From an uncultured Myxococcales bacterium (lineage in GTDB: Bacteria > Myxococcota_A > Polyangia > Polyangiales > Polyangiaceae): a stretch of DNA of 64,000 nucleotides. Under the pieces are notes generated by a model. The model made no database searches. It had not been told where the DNA came from and saw only the letters and a program-made list of their open reading frames with translations. The DNA lies in NCBI GenBank assembly GCA_937902985.1, contig CALFNG010000255.1:1-64000 (forward strand), in the 5' to 3' direction. A program made the translations under genes and the position numbers. Shown piece after piece: positions 27,019-35,862 of the stretch (positions within the stretch are counted from its first letter, which is position 1; each line of letters opens with the position of its first letter).

Positions 27019-27984
27019 TTAGAGGCGCCCGTCGGCGTGAGCGCGCAGGAGACGCTCGGTGAGGCGCTTCACGTGATCCCGCAGCTCCGGCGGCTCGCGG
27101 ACGTCGAAGTCGACGCCGATCGAGATGATCCACGCGGCCAATCCCTCGAGCGAGAAGGCGCCGATATGGAGCAGGCACGAGCGCTCGTCGACGGGCTCGA
27201 GCTTGCCGCTCATCGGCGAGATGCGGTCGCGGAGCGACTCGAACGGGGCGTGCAGCGTGACGCGCGCGCGGATCCTGTAGGCCACCGACGCCACGCCCCG
27301 CGTGACGTACGCGCCGACGTCGTCGTCGGGCGAGCTGCGAGGCAAGAAGCGCGCGCCCGTGGGCGCGGGGGAGTCGACCCGGTCGATGCGGAACGTCCGC
27401 CAGTCGTTCCGGTCGCCGTCCCACGCCACGAGATACCAGCGGCCTTGCGTGTGCACGATGCGATGGGGCTCGACAGTGCGCGAGGTCGAGGCGCCCGCGT
27501 GGTCGCGGTACGAGAAGCGAAGCTCGTGCCGCTCGGAGCAGGCGGACGCGAGCGACGAGACGTCGCTCATCTTCACGGTCGGCCCCGAGTCGGCCAGTCG
27601 CACGATCGACGACCGGAGCGCTGCCAGCCGTCGGCGAATGCGCTTCGGCAACACCTGCTCGAGCTTCGCGAGGGCGCGCGCCGAGGCCTCGCCGATCTCC
27701 GCCACGGACCCGCCCGCCGCGGTTTGCAAGCCGACCGCGACGGCGACGGCCTCGTCGTCGTCGAGCAGCAAGGGCGGGAGCGACGCGCCCGCGCCGAGCT
27801 TGTATCCGCCCGCAGTCCCCGACGTGGAGTGAACCGGGTACCCGAGGCTCCGCAAGCGGTCGACATCGCGGCGCAATGTTCGCTCCGTGACCTCGAGGCG
27901 GCGGGCGAGCTCGCCACCCGTCCAGAACTCGCGCGCTTGGAGGATCGAGAGGAGCCGCAAGAGGCGCGCGGACGTGAGGAGCAT
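27019..27984 (-). CDS. WYL-domain transcriptional regulator
   Basis: 321-residue cytoplasmic regulator. N-terminal DeoR-like/HTH_11 winged helix (residues about 5-60: LLRLLSILQAREFWTGGELA, VTERTLRRDVDRLRSLGYPV), then a WYL ligand-sensing domain with the signature RWYLVAWDGDRNDWRTFRID near residues 160-185, and a C-terminal WCX-like extension (FDVREPPELRDHVKRLTERL). WYL regulators sense nucleic acids or nucleotides in DNA-damage and phage-defence contexts or repress metabolic genes. ATG of MLLTSARLLRLL chosen (14 codons inside the track ORF). It is divergent from a small zinc-ribbon gene, with a 29-bp dyad between them. Confidence 0.93.
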   Translation of the reverse strand: MLLTSARLLRLLSILQAREFWTGGELARRLEVTERTLRRDVDRLRSLGYPVHSTSGTAGGYKLGAGASLPPLLLDDDEAVAVAVGLQTAAGGSVAEIGEASARALAKLEQVLPKRIRRRLAALRSSIVRLADSGPTVKMSDVSSLASACSERHELRFSYRDHAGASTSRTVEPHRIVHTQGRWYLVAWDGDRNDWRTFRIDRVDSPAPTGARFLPRSSPDDDVGAYVTRGVASVAYRIRARVTLHAPFESLRDRISPMSGKLEPVDERSCLLHIGAFSLEGLAAWIISIGVDFDVREPPELRDHVKRLTERLLRAHADGRL

Positions 27985-28000
27985 TCGTAGACTCTGGCAC

Positions 28001-28029
28001 ACGTCGCGGACCGATCCTGTCCGCAACGT
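28001..28029. promoter_or_regulatory. 29-bp dyad between WYL regulator and divergent gene
   Basis: ACGT-C-GCGGAC-cgatcct-GTCCGC-A-ACGT: arms of 11 bases match at 10 positions around a 7-base spacer. It lies 16 bases upstream of the WYL start codon and 17 bases upstream of the zinc-ribbon ATG, the right place for an autoregulatory operator. Binding by the WYL protein is inference. Confidence 0.55.
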
Positions 28030-28046
28030 CTGCCATGGTCTGACCC

Positions 28047-28352
28047 ATGGCCTGCGTAGTCGCCTGCGTTCTCGCTCACGCCCTCGCGGAATCGGAAAGC
28101 GCGCCCCCGGCTCGACGGCAGCGATCCGGCGGGGAGACTCGCAGAGGCGCCGGCGGCGGCGAGCGGCCGCTCCGGTGCGGCGGGTGCGCCGCGTCGTTCG
28201 AGCCCCACGCGTGGCTCGCGTTGCCCCTCGTCGCGGTGCTGGCGGGGGAGGCGATCGCCTCGCACGTGATCAAGTGGCCGCTCGGCGTGCGCATCGAGAT
28301 CCGCCGCTGCCTTCGCTGCGGACGGTCGATGGCGCGAACGACCGAGCCGTAG
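28047..28352 (+). CDS. Small zinc-ribbon-like protein
   Basis: 101 residues. Two CxxC pairs (RCGGCAASFEPHAW near residue 44 and RCLRCGRSMART near 88) bracket a segment LVAVLAGEAIASHVIKWPLGVRIEIR, forming a probable zinc ribbon; the first 40 residues are low-complexity and may not all be translated. Divergent from the WYL regulator with a shared 62-base region containing a dyad. No strong ribosome-binding site is visible. Function unknown. Confidence 0.55.
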   Translation: MACVVACVLAHALAESESAPPARRQRSGGETRRGAGGGERPLRCGGCAASFEPHAWLALPLVAVLAGEAIASHVIKWPLGVRIEIRRCLRCGRSMARTTEP

Positions 28353-28387
28353 CGACGACGGCGCAGGCGATTTACATTCGCGAGACG

Positions 28388-28429
28388 ATGAAGAAGCTCG
28401 CCGTCGACGTCTGGTCCGACATCGCCTGC
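28388..28429 (+). pseudogene. N-terminal remnant of a DsbA/FrnE-like thiol oxidoreductase
   Basis: The frame starts MKKLAVDVWSDIAC, which is the classical N-terminus of the DsbA/FrnE family, normally continuing PWCYVGK. Here the sequence diverges immediately after the first Cys (SRSLTATEP) and runs antisense into the end of nudC. So only the first 14 codons survive, cut exactly at the active site. It is most simply explained by a deletion that fused this 5' fragment to the nudC 3' flank. Confidence 0.6.
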
Positions 28430-28439
28430 TCGCGGTCTC

Positions 28440-29228
28440 TCACGGCGACTGAGCCACGTCGGCGATCCACGCGTCGATGAGGCGGCGCGCGATGCTCACC
28501 CGCGGCGGGATCGCGGGGAGCTCGGTGACGCGAAACCAGCGGGCGTCGAGGATCTCGCTGCCGTCGGGGCGGATGTCGCCGCCGGCCCATTCGGCGAAGT
28601 AGCCGACCATGAGCGAGTGCGGAAATGGCCAAGGCTGGCTGCCGAAGTAGCGCGTCGACGTGACCTCGATCCCCACCTCTTCGCGCACTTCGCGCGCGAG
28701 CGTCTCTTCGAGCGACTCGCCGATCTCCACGAAGCCGGCGAGCGTGCTGTAGAACGCGCCGGGAAAGCGGGCGCCGCGGGCCAGGAGCGCCTCGTCGCCT
28801 CGCCTCACGAGGACGATGACCGCCGGCGCGATGCGCGGGTAGCCCAGGAAGTCGCACTTGGGGCAGCGCATGCAGCGCTGGTTGGGGATCCGCTGCATCG
28901 GCGTCGCGCATCGCCCGCAGAAGCGGTGGGTGTCGCCCCACTCGACGATCTGGCTCGCGCGGCCCGCCATCATGAAGCGCGCGTCGCCGAGCGACGCGTA
29001 GAGACCACGAAGCGGGCCGACCTTGAACGGCGCGGCCACGGGCCCCTTGCCGAGGGCGGCCGCGATCGCGGGCGTACCGTCGTCGAGCGCGCCGAGATCG
29101 TGGCCGCCTTCCGCGAGGACCCCGAGCGCAGCGGCGTCGTCGTCGTCGGGCAGCTCGACCCGATCGCCGTCGCTGCGAACGACGAGGCCTTCGGGATGGA
29201 CCAGAAACCATGCGCGCGGCGGCATCAT
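28440..29228 (-). CDS. nudC: NAD(+) diphosphatase (NADH pyrophosphatase)
   Basis: 262-residue Nudix hydrolase that splits NADH/NAD+ to NMN(H) and AMP and can remove NAD caps from RNA. It has a zinc ribbon FCGRCATPM...RCMRCPKC near residues 110-130, the Nudix box GFVEIGESLEETLAREVREE with the following VG, and the NudC-specific SQPWPFPHSLM. The N-terminal domain (MMPPRAWFLVHPEGLVV) is also present. Start at the first ATG of MMPPRAW; the track's 70 extra codons lie in the divergent gene. It is head-to-head with the DUF885 lipoprotein gene with almost no spacer. Confidence 0.96.
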   Translation of the reverse strand: MMPPRAWFLVHPEGLVVRSDGDRVELPDDDDAAALGVLAEGGHDLGALDDGTPAIAAALGKGPVAAPFKVGPLRGLYASLGDARFMMAGRASQIVEWGDTHRFCGRCATPMQRIPNQRCMRCPKCDFLGYPRIAPAVIVLVRRGDEALLARGARFPGAFYSTLAGFVEIGESLEETLAREVREEVGIEVTSTRYFGSQPWPFPHSLMVGYFAEWAGGDIRPDGSEILDARWFRVTELPAIPPRVSIARRLIDAWIADVAQSP

Positions 29229-29247
29229 GACGAATACCGTAGCGTGG

Positions 29248-31053
29248 ATGCGACCCCGCCCCCCCTCGCGAACCCGGCTCGGCTTCGTCGCGCTCGCCGT
29301 GCCCGCGCGCGTCGCGATCGTGGCCCTCGCGAGCGCGGGGTGCTCCGGGCACGCGCCCCCCACCGCACCGCCCGTCGCGGCGGTGGCCACGACGGCCCAG
29401 CCGCCCGGCTCGCTCCCACGCGAGCCGATCGCGAGCAAGCCGGCGATCTCGCCCGATGCCGGCCCCCCGTTCGCCTCGGTTCGAGACCAGCTGCTCGACG
29501 CCCTTCTGGCCGACGAGCCCTCGACCGCGCGCGATCTCGGACTTCACGAGTTCGACGGCAAGGTCGCGCCGGTCTCGGCGAGGGACGTCGCCGCGCGCGT
29601 CGCCCGGCTGCGCACCGCGGCCGACGAGCTCGCCGCCGTCGACGTGGGCTCGCTGTCCCGCGACGAGACCCTCGACCGCGCGGAGCTCGCGAGCTGGGTC
29701 GCGTCGGACCTCTTCACGCTCGTCGACCTGGACGCGCCCCGCAAGTCGCCCGGGTTCTACGAGAGCCTCTTCGGCGTGAGCTCGTACGTGGACCACGAAT
29801 CGGCGCCCATCGCCCAGCGCGCCGCCCGCCTCGTCGCGCACGAAGAGGCCGCCCTCGCCGAGATCGCGCATGTCCGCGAGAACCTGACCCCGCCGCTGTC
29901 GAAGCCGGTGACCGAAGTGGCGGCGCGCAACTTCGCGGGGTTCGCGACCTACCTCCGCGGCGACGTCGCGAAGATCTTCGGCCCCGTGGGCGACGACGCG
30001 CAGCGCCAGCGCTTCGCCCGGGCCACCGAGGCCCTCGCGAAGGCCGCGACCGACCTCGCCGTGTGGTTCAAGAAAGAGGCGGCGCGCGGCGACCAGAGCC
30101 ACGTGCTGGGGCCGTCGCGCTACGCCAAGCTGCTTCGCGTGCAGGAGGGGCTCGCCGTCCCGGTCGACGCGCTCGACGGCTTCGGGCGAATGAACGAGGT
30201 CGATCTGGCGGCGAACAAGAAGGCCTATGAAGACCTCGCGGCGCAGGTGAAGCCGAAGCCCGTGGCGGAGGCACGACTCTTCGCGACGGCGGGACGAATG
30301 ATGCAAGAGGCCCGTGCGTTCCTCGCGGACCACGCGATCGTGACGCTCGCCTCGACCGACACGCCCGTCGTTCGCGAGACGCCGCCCTACGAGCGCTGGA
30401 ACTCGGCGTCGATCGAGATGAGCGGACCCTTCGATACGTCGCGGAGCGCGTTCTACCAGCTCACGATCCCCGACCGGGCGTGGTCCGCGAAGGACCGCGC
30501 CGCGTATCTGGGCTCGCTCGGGGATCTGTTCGGGACGACGATCCACGAGGTCTACCCCGGCCACTTCGTTCAGGGGCGCTGGGCCGAGCGGGCTCCCAGC
30601 CGCGTGGCCAAGGCGTTCACGAGCTACTCGTTCGTCGAGGGGTGGGCGCACTACTCCGAGCAGATGATGATCGACGAGGGCTTCGGCGGCGACGATCCCG
30701 CGAACCGGCTCGCGATGCTCGACGGCGCGCTCCTCCGCAATTGCCGGTTCGCGGCGTCGATCGCGATTCACGTCAAGGGCATGACCGTCGAGCAGGTCGA
30801 GCCCAGGTTCGTGACCGATTGCCATCAAGACGCGGCCACCGCGCACGAGCAGGCCGTGCGCGGCACCTTCGATCCTGGGTACTTCGCCTACACGCTCGGG
30901 AAGCTGCAGATCCTGGCGCTGCGCAAGGAGGCCCAGGCGCGCCTCGGCGACCGCTTTTCGCTCCAGCACTTTCACGACGCGCTCCTCGCCCACGGCTCGC
31001 CGCCGATCGCGTTGATCCACGACGCCGTCCTTCGAGAGCTCGGCGCTCTCTGA
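29248..31053 (+). CDS. DUF885 metallopeptidase-like lipoprotein
   Basis: About 601 residues. N-terminal signal with a lipobox-like ALASAGC (about residue 33), then a Pro/Ala tether and the DUF885 body. HEVYPGHFVQ near residue 440 and FVEGWAHYSEQMM near 465 give the HE...H + E arrangement of a zinc peptidase active site, as expected for this family; relatives are annotated as DUF885 or as carboxypeptidase-like proteins. Location: envelope, probably periplasmic face. ATG at 29248 leaves 19 bases to the divergent nudC start; ATG at 29227 is an alternative. It is followed by a pair of inverted dispersed repeats. Confidence 0.88.
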   Translation: MRPRPPSRTRLGFVALAVPARVAIVALASAGCSGHAPPTAPPVAAVATTAQPPGSLPREPIASKPAISPDAGPPFASVRDQLLDALLADEPSTARDLGLHEFDGKVAPVSARDVAARVARLRTAADELAAVDVGSLSRDETLDRAELASWVASDLFTLVDLDAPRKSPGFYESLFGVSSYVDHESAPIAQRAARLVAHEEAALAEIAHVRENLTPPLSKPVTEVAARNFAGFATYLRGDVAKIFGPVGDDAQRQRFARATEALAKAATDLAVWFKKEAARGDQSHVLGPSRYAKLLRVQEGLAVPVDALDGFGRMNEVDLAANKKAYEDLAAQVKPKPVAEARLFATAGRMMQEARAFLADHAIVTLASTDTPVVRETPPYERWNSASIEMSGPFDTSRSAFYQLTIPDRAWSAKDRAAYLGSLGDLFGTTIHEVYPGHFVQGRWAERAPSRVAKAFTSYSFVEGWAHYSEQMMIDEGFGGDDPANRLAMLDGALLRNCRFAASIAIHVKGMTVEQVEPRFVTDCHQDAATAHEQAVRGTFDPGYFAYTLGKLQILALRKEAQARLGDRFSLQHFHDALLAHGSPPIALIHDAVLRELGAL

Positions 31054-31070
31054 GAAGCCATGCCGCTCAT

Positions 31071-31241
31071 CTCGGAGGAGAGGGAGATTTGCCGCGGAGG
31101 CGCAGAGAGCGCCGAGCAGAGATTGGGGTCGAAGGCCGGCGACCTGCGCGGCGGATCCGATCTGCGTCAAACGCGCTCCAGCGCCCGCAAACCCCTCTGT
31201 CCACTGCGCCCTCTGCGGCTCTGCGGCCAATCTCGCTCTCA
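31071..31241. repeat. Inverted pair of CTCTGCG-type dispersed repeats
   Basis: Left end GAGGAGAGGGAGATTTGCCGCGGAGGCGCAGAGAGCGCC (about 31074-31112) and right end CTCTGTCCACTGCGCCCTCTGCGGCTCTGCGGCCAATCTCGCTCTC (about 31194-31239) are inverted relatives of each other and of the copies at 3384-3431 and 36944-36986. The element lies between convergent stop codons and could form a long cruciform or act as a bidirectional transcript end. No transposase or target-site duplication was identified. Confidence 0.65.
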
Positions 31242-31244
31242 GGT

Positions 31245-33443
31245 TCACCAGGCGTCGAGAACGGCGTTCACGGCGGCGCGCGAGACGAGGAACGTCGCGT
31301 CGACGCCGGCAGCGCGCGCGAAGTAGCCTTCGGTCGTGCCGTCGCGCGTGGGCGCGCCGATCTCGATGTGGAGCGCGCCCGCCGCGCCGTCATCGCCGCC
31401 TGCGCCGGCCGAGACCACGGCGTCGATCTCGAGCGTGGGGCGGTCGAACCCCTCGTCGGACGTGGCCGGCCCGGTGTGCAGAGCGCACTCGGCACGCAAC
31501 CCCGCGAGCGCGCTCTCGAGCTTCTCCGGTACACCGGCATCGCCGCCGGCCCGCTCGAGCGGGCCGCCTCCGTCGCGCGCGCGCGACAGAGCGATCCGCG
31601 CCGCGCCGCGCTCGATGGAGACGCGCGTCCACGACGCGAGATCGAGGCGAAACGGGCCGCGATCGACCGGAGGGTGCGACGCCAGCTCCCGGAGCACGGC
31701 GCTTGCGACGAACACGCCGGGGCCGTCGGACGCGCGCGCGTAGACTCCCCCCTCTCCCGGCGCGCCGAAGACGAGCCCGAGGCGGCGCCCGGGCTCGCGG
31801 CCCGACGACGGCAGCACGAGGGTGACGGCGCACGAGCCTTCGCGTCCGAACCCGAAGGTCCCGTCATCGCTCTCGGCGACCCAGGCGTCGGCCTTGGCGC
31901 GCGCGAACGCCTCGACGAGATCGCCGGCCGACAGGTTGTCGGCGGCGACCCCGCGCGCCTTCCAGACCCCTCCGTCGAGCTCGAGCCGCGCCGGCCCGTG
32001 GCTGCACCCGTCGTCGACCGCGACGACCGCGCCCGGGTCGACCGGGGATCGCCACACCGGACCCGCCGAGAGCGCAATCGGGTGCGGCTCGAACCGGCGG
32101 GCGACCCCTCGCGCGAGGGCCAGGATCGCGCCGTCGTCGATGCGTCTCGCGAGCGCGACGCCCAGCGCGTCCGGTGCCGTGACCTCGACGACCTCGCTCG
32201 CCCCGCCCCCGGTTCTCAGGATCGTGGCGCGCGCTCGCACGGTGAAGCGCTCGCCCGGCGCGGCGCGGCGCACGTCGAGCGCGCGAGCACCCGCCAGCGC
32301 GTCGACCAGCGCGTTCGTCGAGTCGGCCTCGCCGGGCGGGATCTCGCGCTCGTCAGGGGCGCGTTCGTGCCAGCCGCCAGCACGGCGGGCCAGATCGACC
32401 ACCGGCCCCGCGCCGGATCCGGCGGCCGGCTCGAGGCGCACTTCTTCGATCTCGTCGGCGTGCGCCATGAGCGGGCTGTCGTCGACGAGCGAGGCCGCCG
32501 TCGCCGCGAGCGCGTCGGCGACGCCTCCGGCGACGCACGCGGCCGCGCGCGAGGGCGCGGTGCGCACGACCACGACGTCGGCCCGGAGCTCGGGGTCTTC
32601 GCTCGGACACGCGCCGCCGACGACGAGCGTGGTGCCCGGACGCGACGCGTCGCGCGGCGTGATGACCACGGTGCGCACGATGGAGGCCATGGCTCTCTCG
32701 GCGGCGGCGTCGTCGACGAAGCTCTCGGCGCGCGCGTCGGCGAGCGCTCCGAAGAGATGGTCGAGCGCGGCGCGCGAGGCGCGCAGTCCGCCCTGGCCGT
32801 CGACGCGGAACGCCGTTCCGCGCCGCTCGAGGGTCACCCGCGCGACGCCGGGCGCGGTCAGCTCGAGCCGCGCGACGTCGTTCGCGCCGTAGGGCACGAG
32901 CGAGCGCTCGCGGTAGGCGTCCGCGCCGCGAAGGAGCTGCACCTTCAGCGTGCGTTCGACCACGAACGTCCCCTCTCCGTCGAGCCGCATGTACGCGGCG
33001 CCCTCGGGCGTGAGCGCGTCGGCACCAACCACGAACCGGTACGTGACCTGGCCCACCGTGAGGCTTCCCCGGACGCGGGGCGCGTCGAGGCCGACGCCGT
33101 CGGCCTCGTTCACGTCGCGCACGCGCGGCGCCATCTCGAGCTCGCGGAGGAGGGCGTCGACGGCCGAGGGATCCGCGGGGTCGCGGCGCGGCTGGACCAT
33201 CGTCCACGCAGACTGCCCGTCGGCTCCCGCCGCGGCGTCGCGCGCGAGCGCGAGCGTCTCGGACCCGTGCACCAGCTCGATCTTTCGCACCTGGTCGACG
33301 CGAAAGCTCGGGAAGACGTCCGTCCTCCGCGCGGCGCGGTCCGCGTCGGAGACGCGGCCCCGATCGACGAAGTACGCGTAGCCAGCGGTTCCGATCGCCA
33401 GGACCACGAGCGCGACGGGGGTCGCGGTGTTCGCGATCTTCAA
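31245..33443 (-). CDS. DUF4340 domain-containing protein
   Basis: 732-residue envelope protein; an N-terminal membrane anchor (ATPVALVVLAIGTAGYAYFV) is followed by a beta-rich DUF4340 region with SLTVGQVTYRFVVGADAL and YMRLDGEGTFVVERTL. DUF4340 proteins are regularly encoded with GldF/GldG-type ABC transporters, as here. The TTG start overlaps the upstream gene's stop (TTGA), so it is translated from the same transcript as the last of a four-gene operon. Its role is unknown; probably an extracytoplasmic partner of the exporter. Confidence 0.88.
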   Translation of the reverse strand: MKIANTATPVALVVLAIGTAGYAYFVDRGRVSDADRAARRTDVFPSFRVDQVRKIELVHGSETLALARDAAAGADGQSAWTMVQPRRDPADPSAVDALLRELEMAPRVRDVNEADGVGLDAPRVRGSLTVGQVTYRFVVGADALTPEGAAYMRLDGEGTFVVERTLKVQLLRGADAYRERSLVPYGANDVARLELTAPGVARVTLERRGTAFRVDGQGGLRASRAALDHLFGALADARAESFVDDAAAERAMASIVRTVVITPRDASRPGTTLVVGGACPSEDPELRADVVVVRTAPSRAAACVAGGVADALAATAASLVDDSPLMAHADEIEEVRLEPAAGSGAGPVVDLARRAGGWHERAPDEREIPPGEADSTNALVDALAGARALDVRRAAPGERFTVRARATILRTGGGASEVVEVTAPDALGVALARRIDDGAILALARGVARRFEPHPIALSAGPVWRSPVDPGAVVAVDDGCSHGPARLELDGGVWKARGVAADNLSAGDLVEAFARAKADAWVAESDDGTFGFGREGSCAVTLVLPSSGREPGRRLGLVFGAPGEGGVYARASDGPGVFVASAVLRELASHPPVDRGPFRLDLASWTRVSIERGAARIALSRARDGGGPLERAGGDAGVPEKLESALAGLRAECALHTGPATSDEGFDRPTLEIDAVVSAGAGGDDGAAGALHIEIGAPTRDGTTEGYFARAAGVDATFLVSRAAVNAVLDAW

Positions 33444-35104
33444 GCAGCGCGCCCTTTACCTTGCGGCTCGTGCGGCCCACGCGGCTCGTGCGGCTCGGCC
33501 GGCTCGGCCGGCTCGACCGCGCTTCCGGCGAGGCGCGCGTAGGGCGCGTTCTCCGACGATCGCCGCCACGCCCAGACGGCGACGCCGAGGAGGACCGCGG
33601 CGATCGGCATCAAGACGAGCACGTAGCGCCGAACCTCGGCGCGGGCGTCATCGGAGAGGCGCATCGCGACCGCCACTTCGGCGCGGTCGGGTACGTCGAC
33701 GACGGCGGGTCGGGCCGCGAGCCACGAGAGCGCGCTGTCGGTGAAGAAGGCCGCGCCGTGGAGCGGCCGCGGCTGACGCCAGTTGTCTTCGGCGAGCGCA
33801 AAGCGGCTGCCGACGACGACGACCCTTGGCCCGTGCGGCGCCGAGGTCTCGACGCGGGGGCGCTCCGCGGCCATGGCGATGACGAACGGGCCGCCGCGAT
33901 CGACCGGGTCGCGCGGGGGCGCGCCCGTCCACGCCGCGGCGCCGGCAATGTTCGCCTTCGCGTAAGCGCCGGCCGACGTCGAGAGCAGGTCGGCCGAGGC
34001 GACGGCACCGGGGGGCGACACGTGCCGGAGCGACTGCGCGAAGAAGGCCGCGACCCGCGGCGGGTGCGCGTCGGCGCCGCCCGGGACCAGGCTCGCCGTG
34101 ACGGGGTGCGGAGCCACCGCGACGAAGAAGCCCTCGCCGTGCGTCTCAGGAATGGCGACGTCGCCGTCGATGTCGTGAACGACGTCGTTGCCCAGGGCGA
34201 TCCCGAACGGTGCGAGGGCCTCGTCGAGCCCGGCGGGCGCGAGAGCGCCCGTCTCGAGGGCGTCCGACGGACCGACCGCGGCCAGGAGGCTCCCGCCTTG
34301 AAGGAGCCACTCCCGCAGCCGCTCCGCCTCGTCCGTCGTGAACGGCTCGCGCGGACCCGCGAGCACGACCACCGAACAGCCGGCCAAGGCCGCAAGACGA
34401 GTGGACGGGGCGAGGGGGGCCGATGGTTCGTGCCCACCCGCCGCGAGGTCGACGCTCGCCAGCTCGTAGTTGTTCTTCTCGAGGAGATCCCGCACGTCGC
34501 CGAGCGAGTCGCGCTCGTCCTTGGTCGACTCGAGGGCGAGCTCGCCGTGACCGACCGTGAAGCAGAGCTTCGCCTTGTCGCCGCCCAGGACGCTGCGGAT
34601 CGCCTGCGTCAGCGCGCGCTCTTCGCGCGGCCTGACGTGCACGTCGTCGGACGGCGCGAGCAGGTCTTCGTGGGTCAGAAACCAGTGCCTGTCGCCGCTC
34701 GCCACGACCACGACCGCGTCGGTCGCGACCCGGCCGTCCTCGGTGCGCCCCGCCTCGAGCCCGAAGCGACGCTGCAGGTCGACGAGTTGAACGGCGTCGC
34801 GATCGGGATCGATCCAGCGCACGCCGAGCCGGGGCGTGGCGGCGGCATACGCGGCGAGCAGCGGCCTCAGGCCCGTCTCGAGCGGGTCGCCGCGGCCGGC
34901 GACGGTCCACACCTCGACGGGGCGGTCGAGCGCGTTTAGCGTCTCGAGCGTGGCGGGGCTGATCGACCAGCGCTTGTGCGCCGTCCAGTCCCAGCGCGTG
35001 AAGTGCCGGGCCGCGAGCACGTTGACGACGCCCGCGAGGACGATCGCGGCCGCGAGGCCCGCGAGCTGGAGCGCCCGCGCGCCGTCGCCCGAGCGACGCG
35101 TCAT
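33440..35104 (-). CDS. GldG-like ABC transporter auxiliary protein
   Basis: 554-residue protein. An N-terminal membrane helix (LQLAGLAAAIVLAGVVNVLA), then the GldG/ABC_transp_aux extracytoplasmic domain (RPVEVWTVAGRGDPL; KLCFTVGHGELAL; SVVVLAGPREPFTTDE), and a C-terminal helix (YVLVLMPIAAVLLGVAVWAW) followed by a Glu/Pro/His repeat tail. ATG overlaps the upstream permease stop by ATGA, so the 318 extra track codons are shadow. In Flavobacterium the GldAFG system supports gliding; here the same gene order occurs, but adventurous gliding in myxobacteria uses other machinery, so a general exporter is at least as likely. Confidence 0.9.
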   Translation of the reverse strand: MTRRSGDGARALQLAGLAAAIVLAGVVNVLAARHFTRWDWTAHKRWSISPATLETLNALDRPVEVWTVAGRGDPLETGLRPLLAAYAAATPRLGVRWIDPDRDAVQLVDLQRRFGLEAGRTEDGRVATDAVVVVASGDRHWFLTHEDLLAPSDDVHVRPREERALTQAIRSVLGGDKAKLCFTVGHGELALESTKDERDSLGDVRDLLEKNNYELASVDLAAGGHEPSAPLAPSTRLAALAGCSVVVLAGPREPFTTDEAERLREWLLQGGSLLAAVGPSDALETGALAPAGLDEALAPFGIALGNDVVHDIDGDVAIPETHGEGFFVAVAPHPVTASLVPGGADAHPPRVAAFFAQSLRHVSPPGAVASADLLSTSAGAYAKANIAGAAAWTGAPPRDPVDRGGPFVIAMAAERPRVETSAPHGPRVVVVGSRFALAEDNWRQPRPLHGAAFFTDSALSWLAARPAVVDVPDRAEVAVAMRLSDDARAEVRRYVLVLMPIAAVLLGVAVWAWRRSSENAPYARLAGSAVEPAEPAEPHEPRGPHEPQGKGRAA

Positions 35105-35862
35105 CCCCACCTCCACGCGTCGACGGCCCGGGTTGCGACGAAGAGCGGCAGCGCGATCATCGTCCCGTAGAAGACCAGGTGACGAGAGTCGACGAGGCCA
35201 CTCGCGAAGTCGTTCATGTGCGCCCAGACCGAGACGTGCGCGCAGAGGTCGTGAAGCAGCGTTCCGTCGCTCGTCACGAATTCCCCGACGCCGAGGATGA
35301 AGAGCGTCAGCAGCACGAGCGCGGTGAAGAGCATGGCGAGGAATTGCGATCGGGTCAGTGCGCTCGCGCAGAGGCCGACGGCCAGGTAACCGGCGCCGAC
35401 GAGGAGCACGCCGAGGTAAGCGCTCGCGGCGGCGCGCCAGTCGAGCTGACCGTCGGGGTCCGCCCGCCTCAGGATGACGAGGTAGAGCACCGTCGGCAGC
35501 CACATCGCCACGTACGTGGTCAGCGCCGCCGCGTACTTCGCGAGCACGACAGCAGCGCTGGAGACCGGAGCCGTCATCAGGCTCTCGATCGTTCCGCTCC
35601 GGCGCTCTTCGGCGAAGAGGCGCATCGTCATCGGGGGCACCAGCACGAAGAGAACCATGTAGAGGAGCACGGTGTTCCCGAAGAACGCCGAGAGCGGCGT
35701 CTCGTCGCCGCCGAGCTCGGCGGCGTTGTGCGCGAACTGGTCCACGAGGAGGTAGAAGTGCATCCCCTGCGTGAAGAGGAAGACGACGATGAGCACCCAG
35801 GCCAGCGGGGTGACGAAGAACGCGAACATCTCGCGCTTGTAGATCGGCCAGAACGACGTCAC
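35101..35862 (-). CDS. ABC-2 type transporter permease (GldF-like)
   Basis: 253-residue integral membrane subunit with six hydrophobic segments, beginning FWPIYKREMFAFFVTPLAWV and including FAEERRSGTIESLMTAPVSS, the conserved cytoplasmic loop of ABC-2 permeases. GTG start overlaps the ATPase stop (GTGA), and its stop overlaps the GldG-like start (ATGA). Substrate not predictable. Confidence 0.93.
   Translation of the reverse strand: MTSFWPIYKREMFAFFVTPLAWVLIVVFLFTQGMHFYLLVDQFAHNAAELGGDETPLSAFFGNTVLLYMVLFVLVPPMTMRLFAEERRSGTIESLMTAPVSSAAVVLAKYAAALTTYVAMWLPTVLYLVILRRADPDGQLDWRAAASAYLGVLLVGAGYLAVGLCASALTRSQFLAMLFTALVLLTLFILGVGEFVTSDGTLLHDLCAHVSVWAHMNDFASGLVDSRHLVFYGTMIALPLFVATRAVDAWRWG

Noticed and set aside
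25652-28048. 798-codon minus-strand ORF
   Set aside because: Shadow of the CvfB-like and WYL genes; no domain.
28372-31248. 958-codon minus-strand ORF
   Set aside because: Opposite DUF885 and in another frame of nudC; no recognisable features.
30480-33542. 1020-codon plus-strand ORF
   Set aside because: Covers the end of the DUF885 gene in another frame and the antisense of the DUF4340 gene; no motif.
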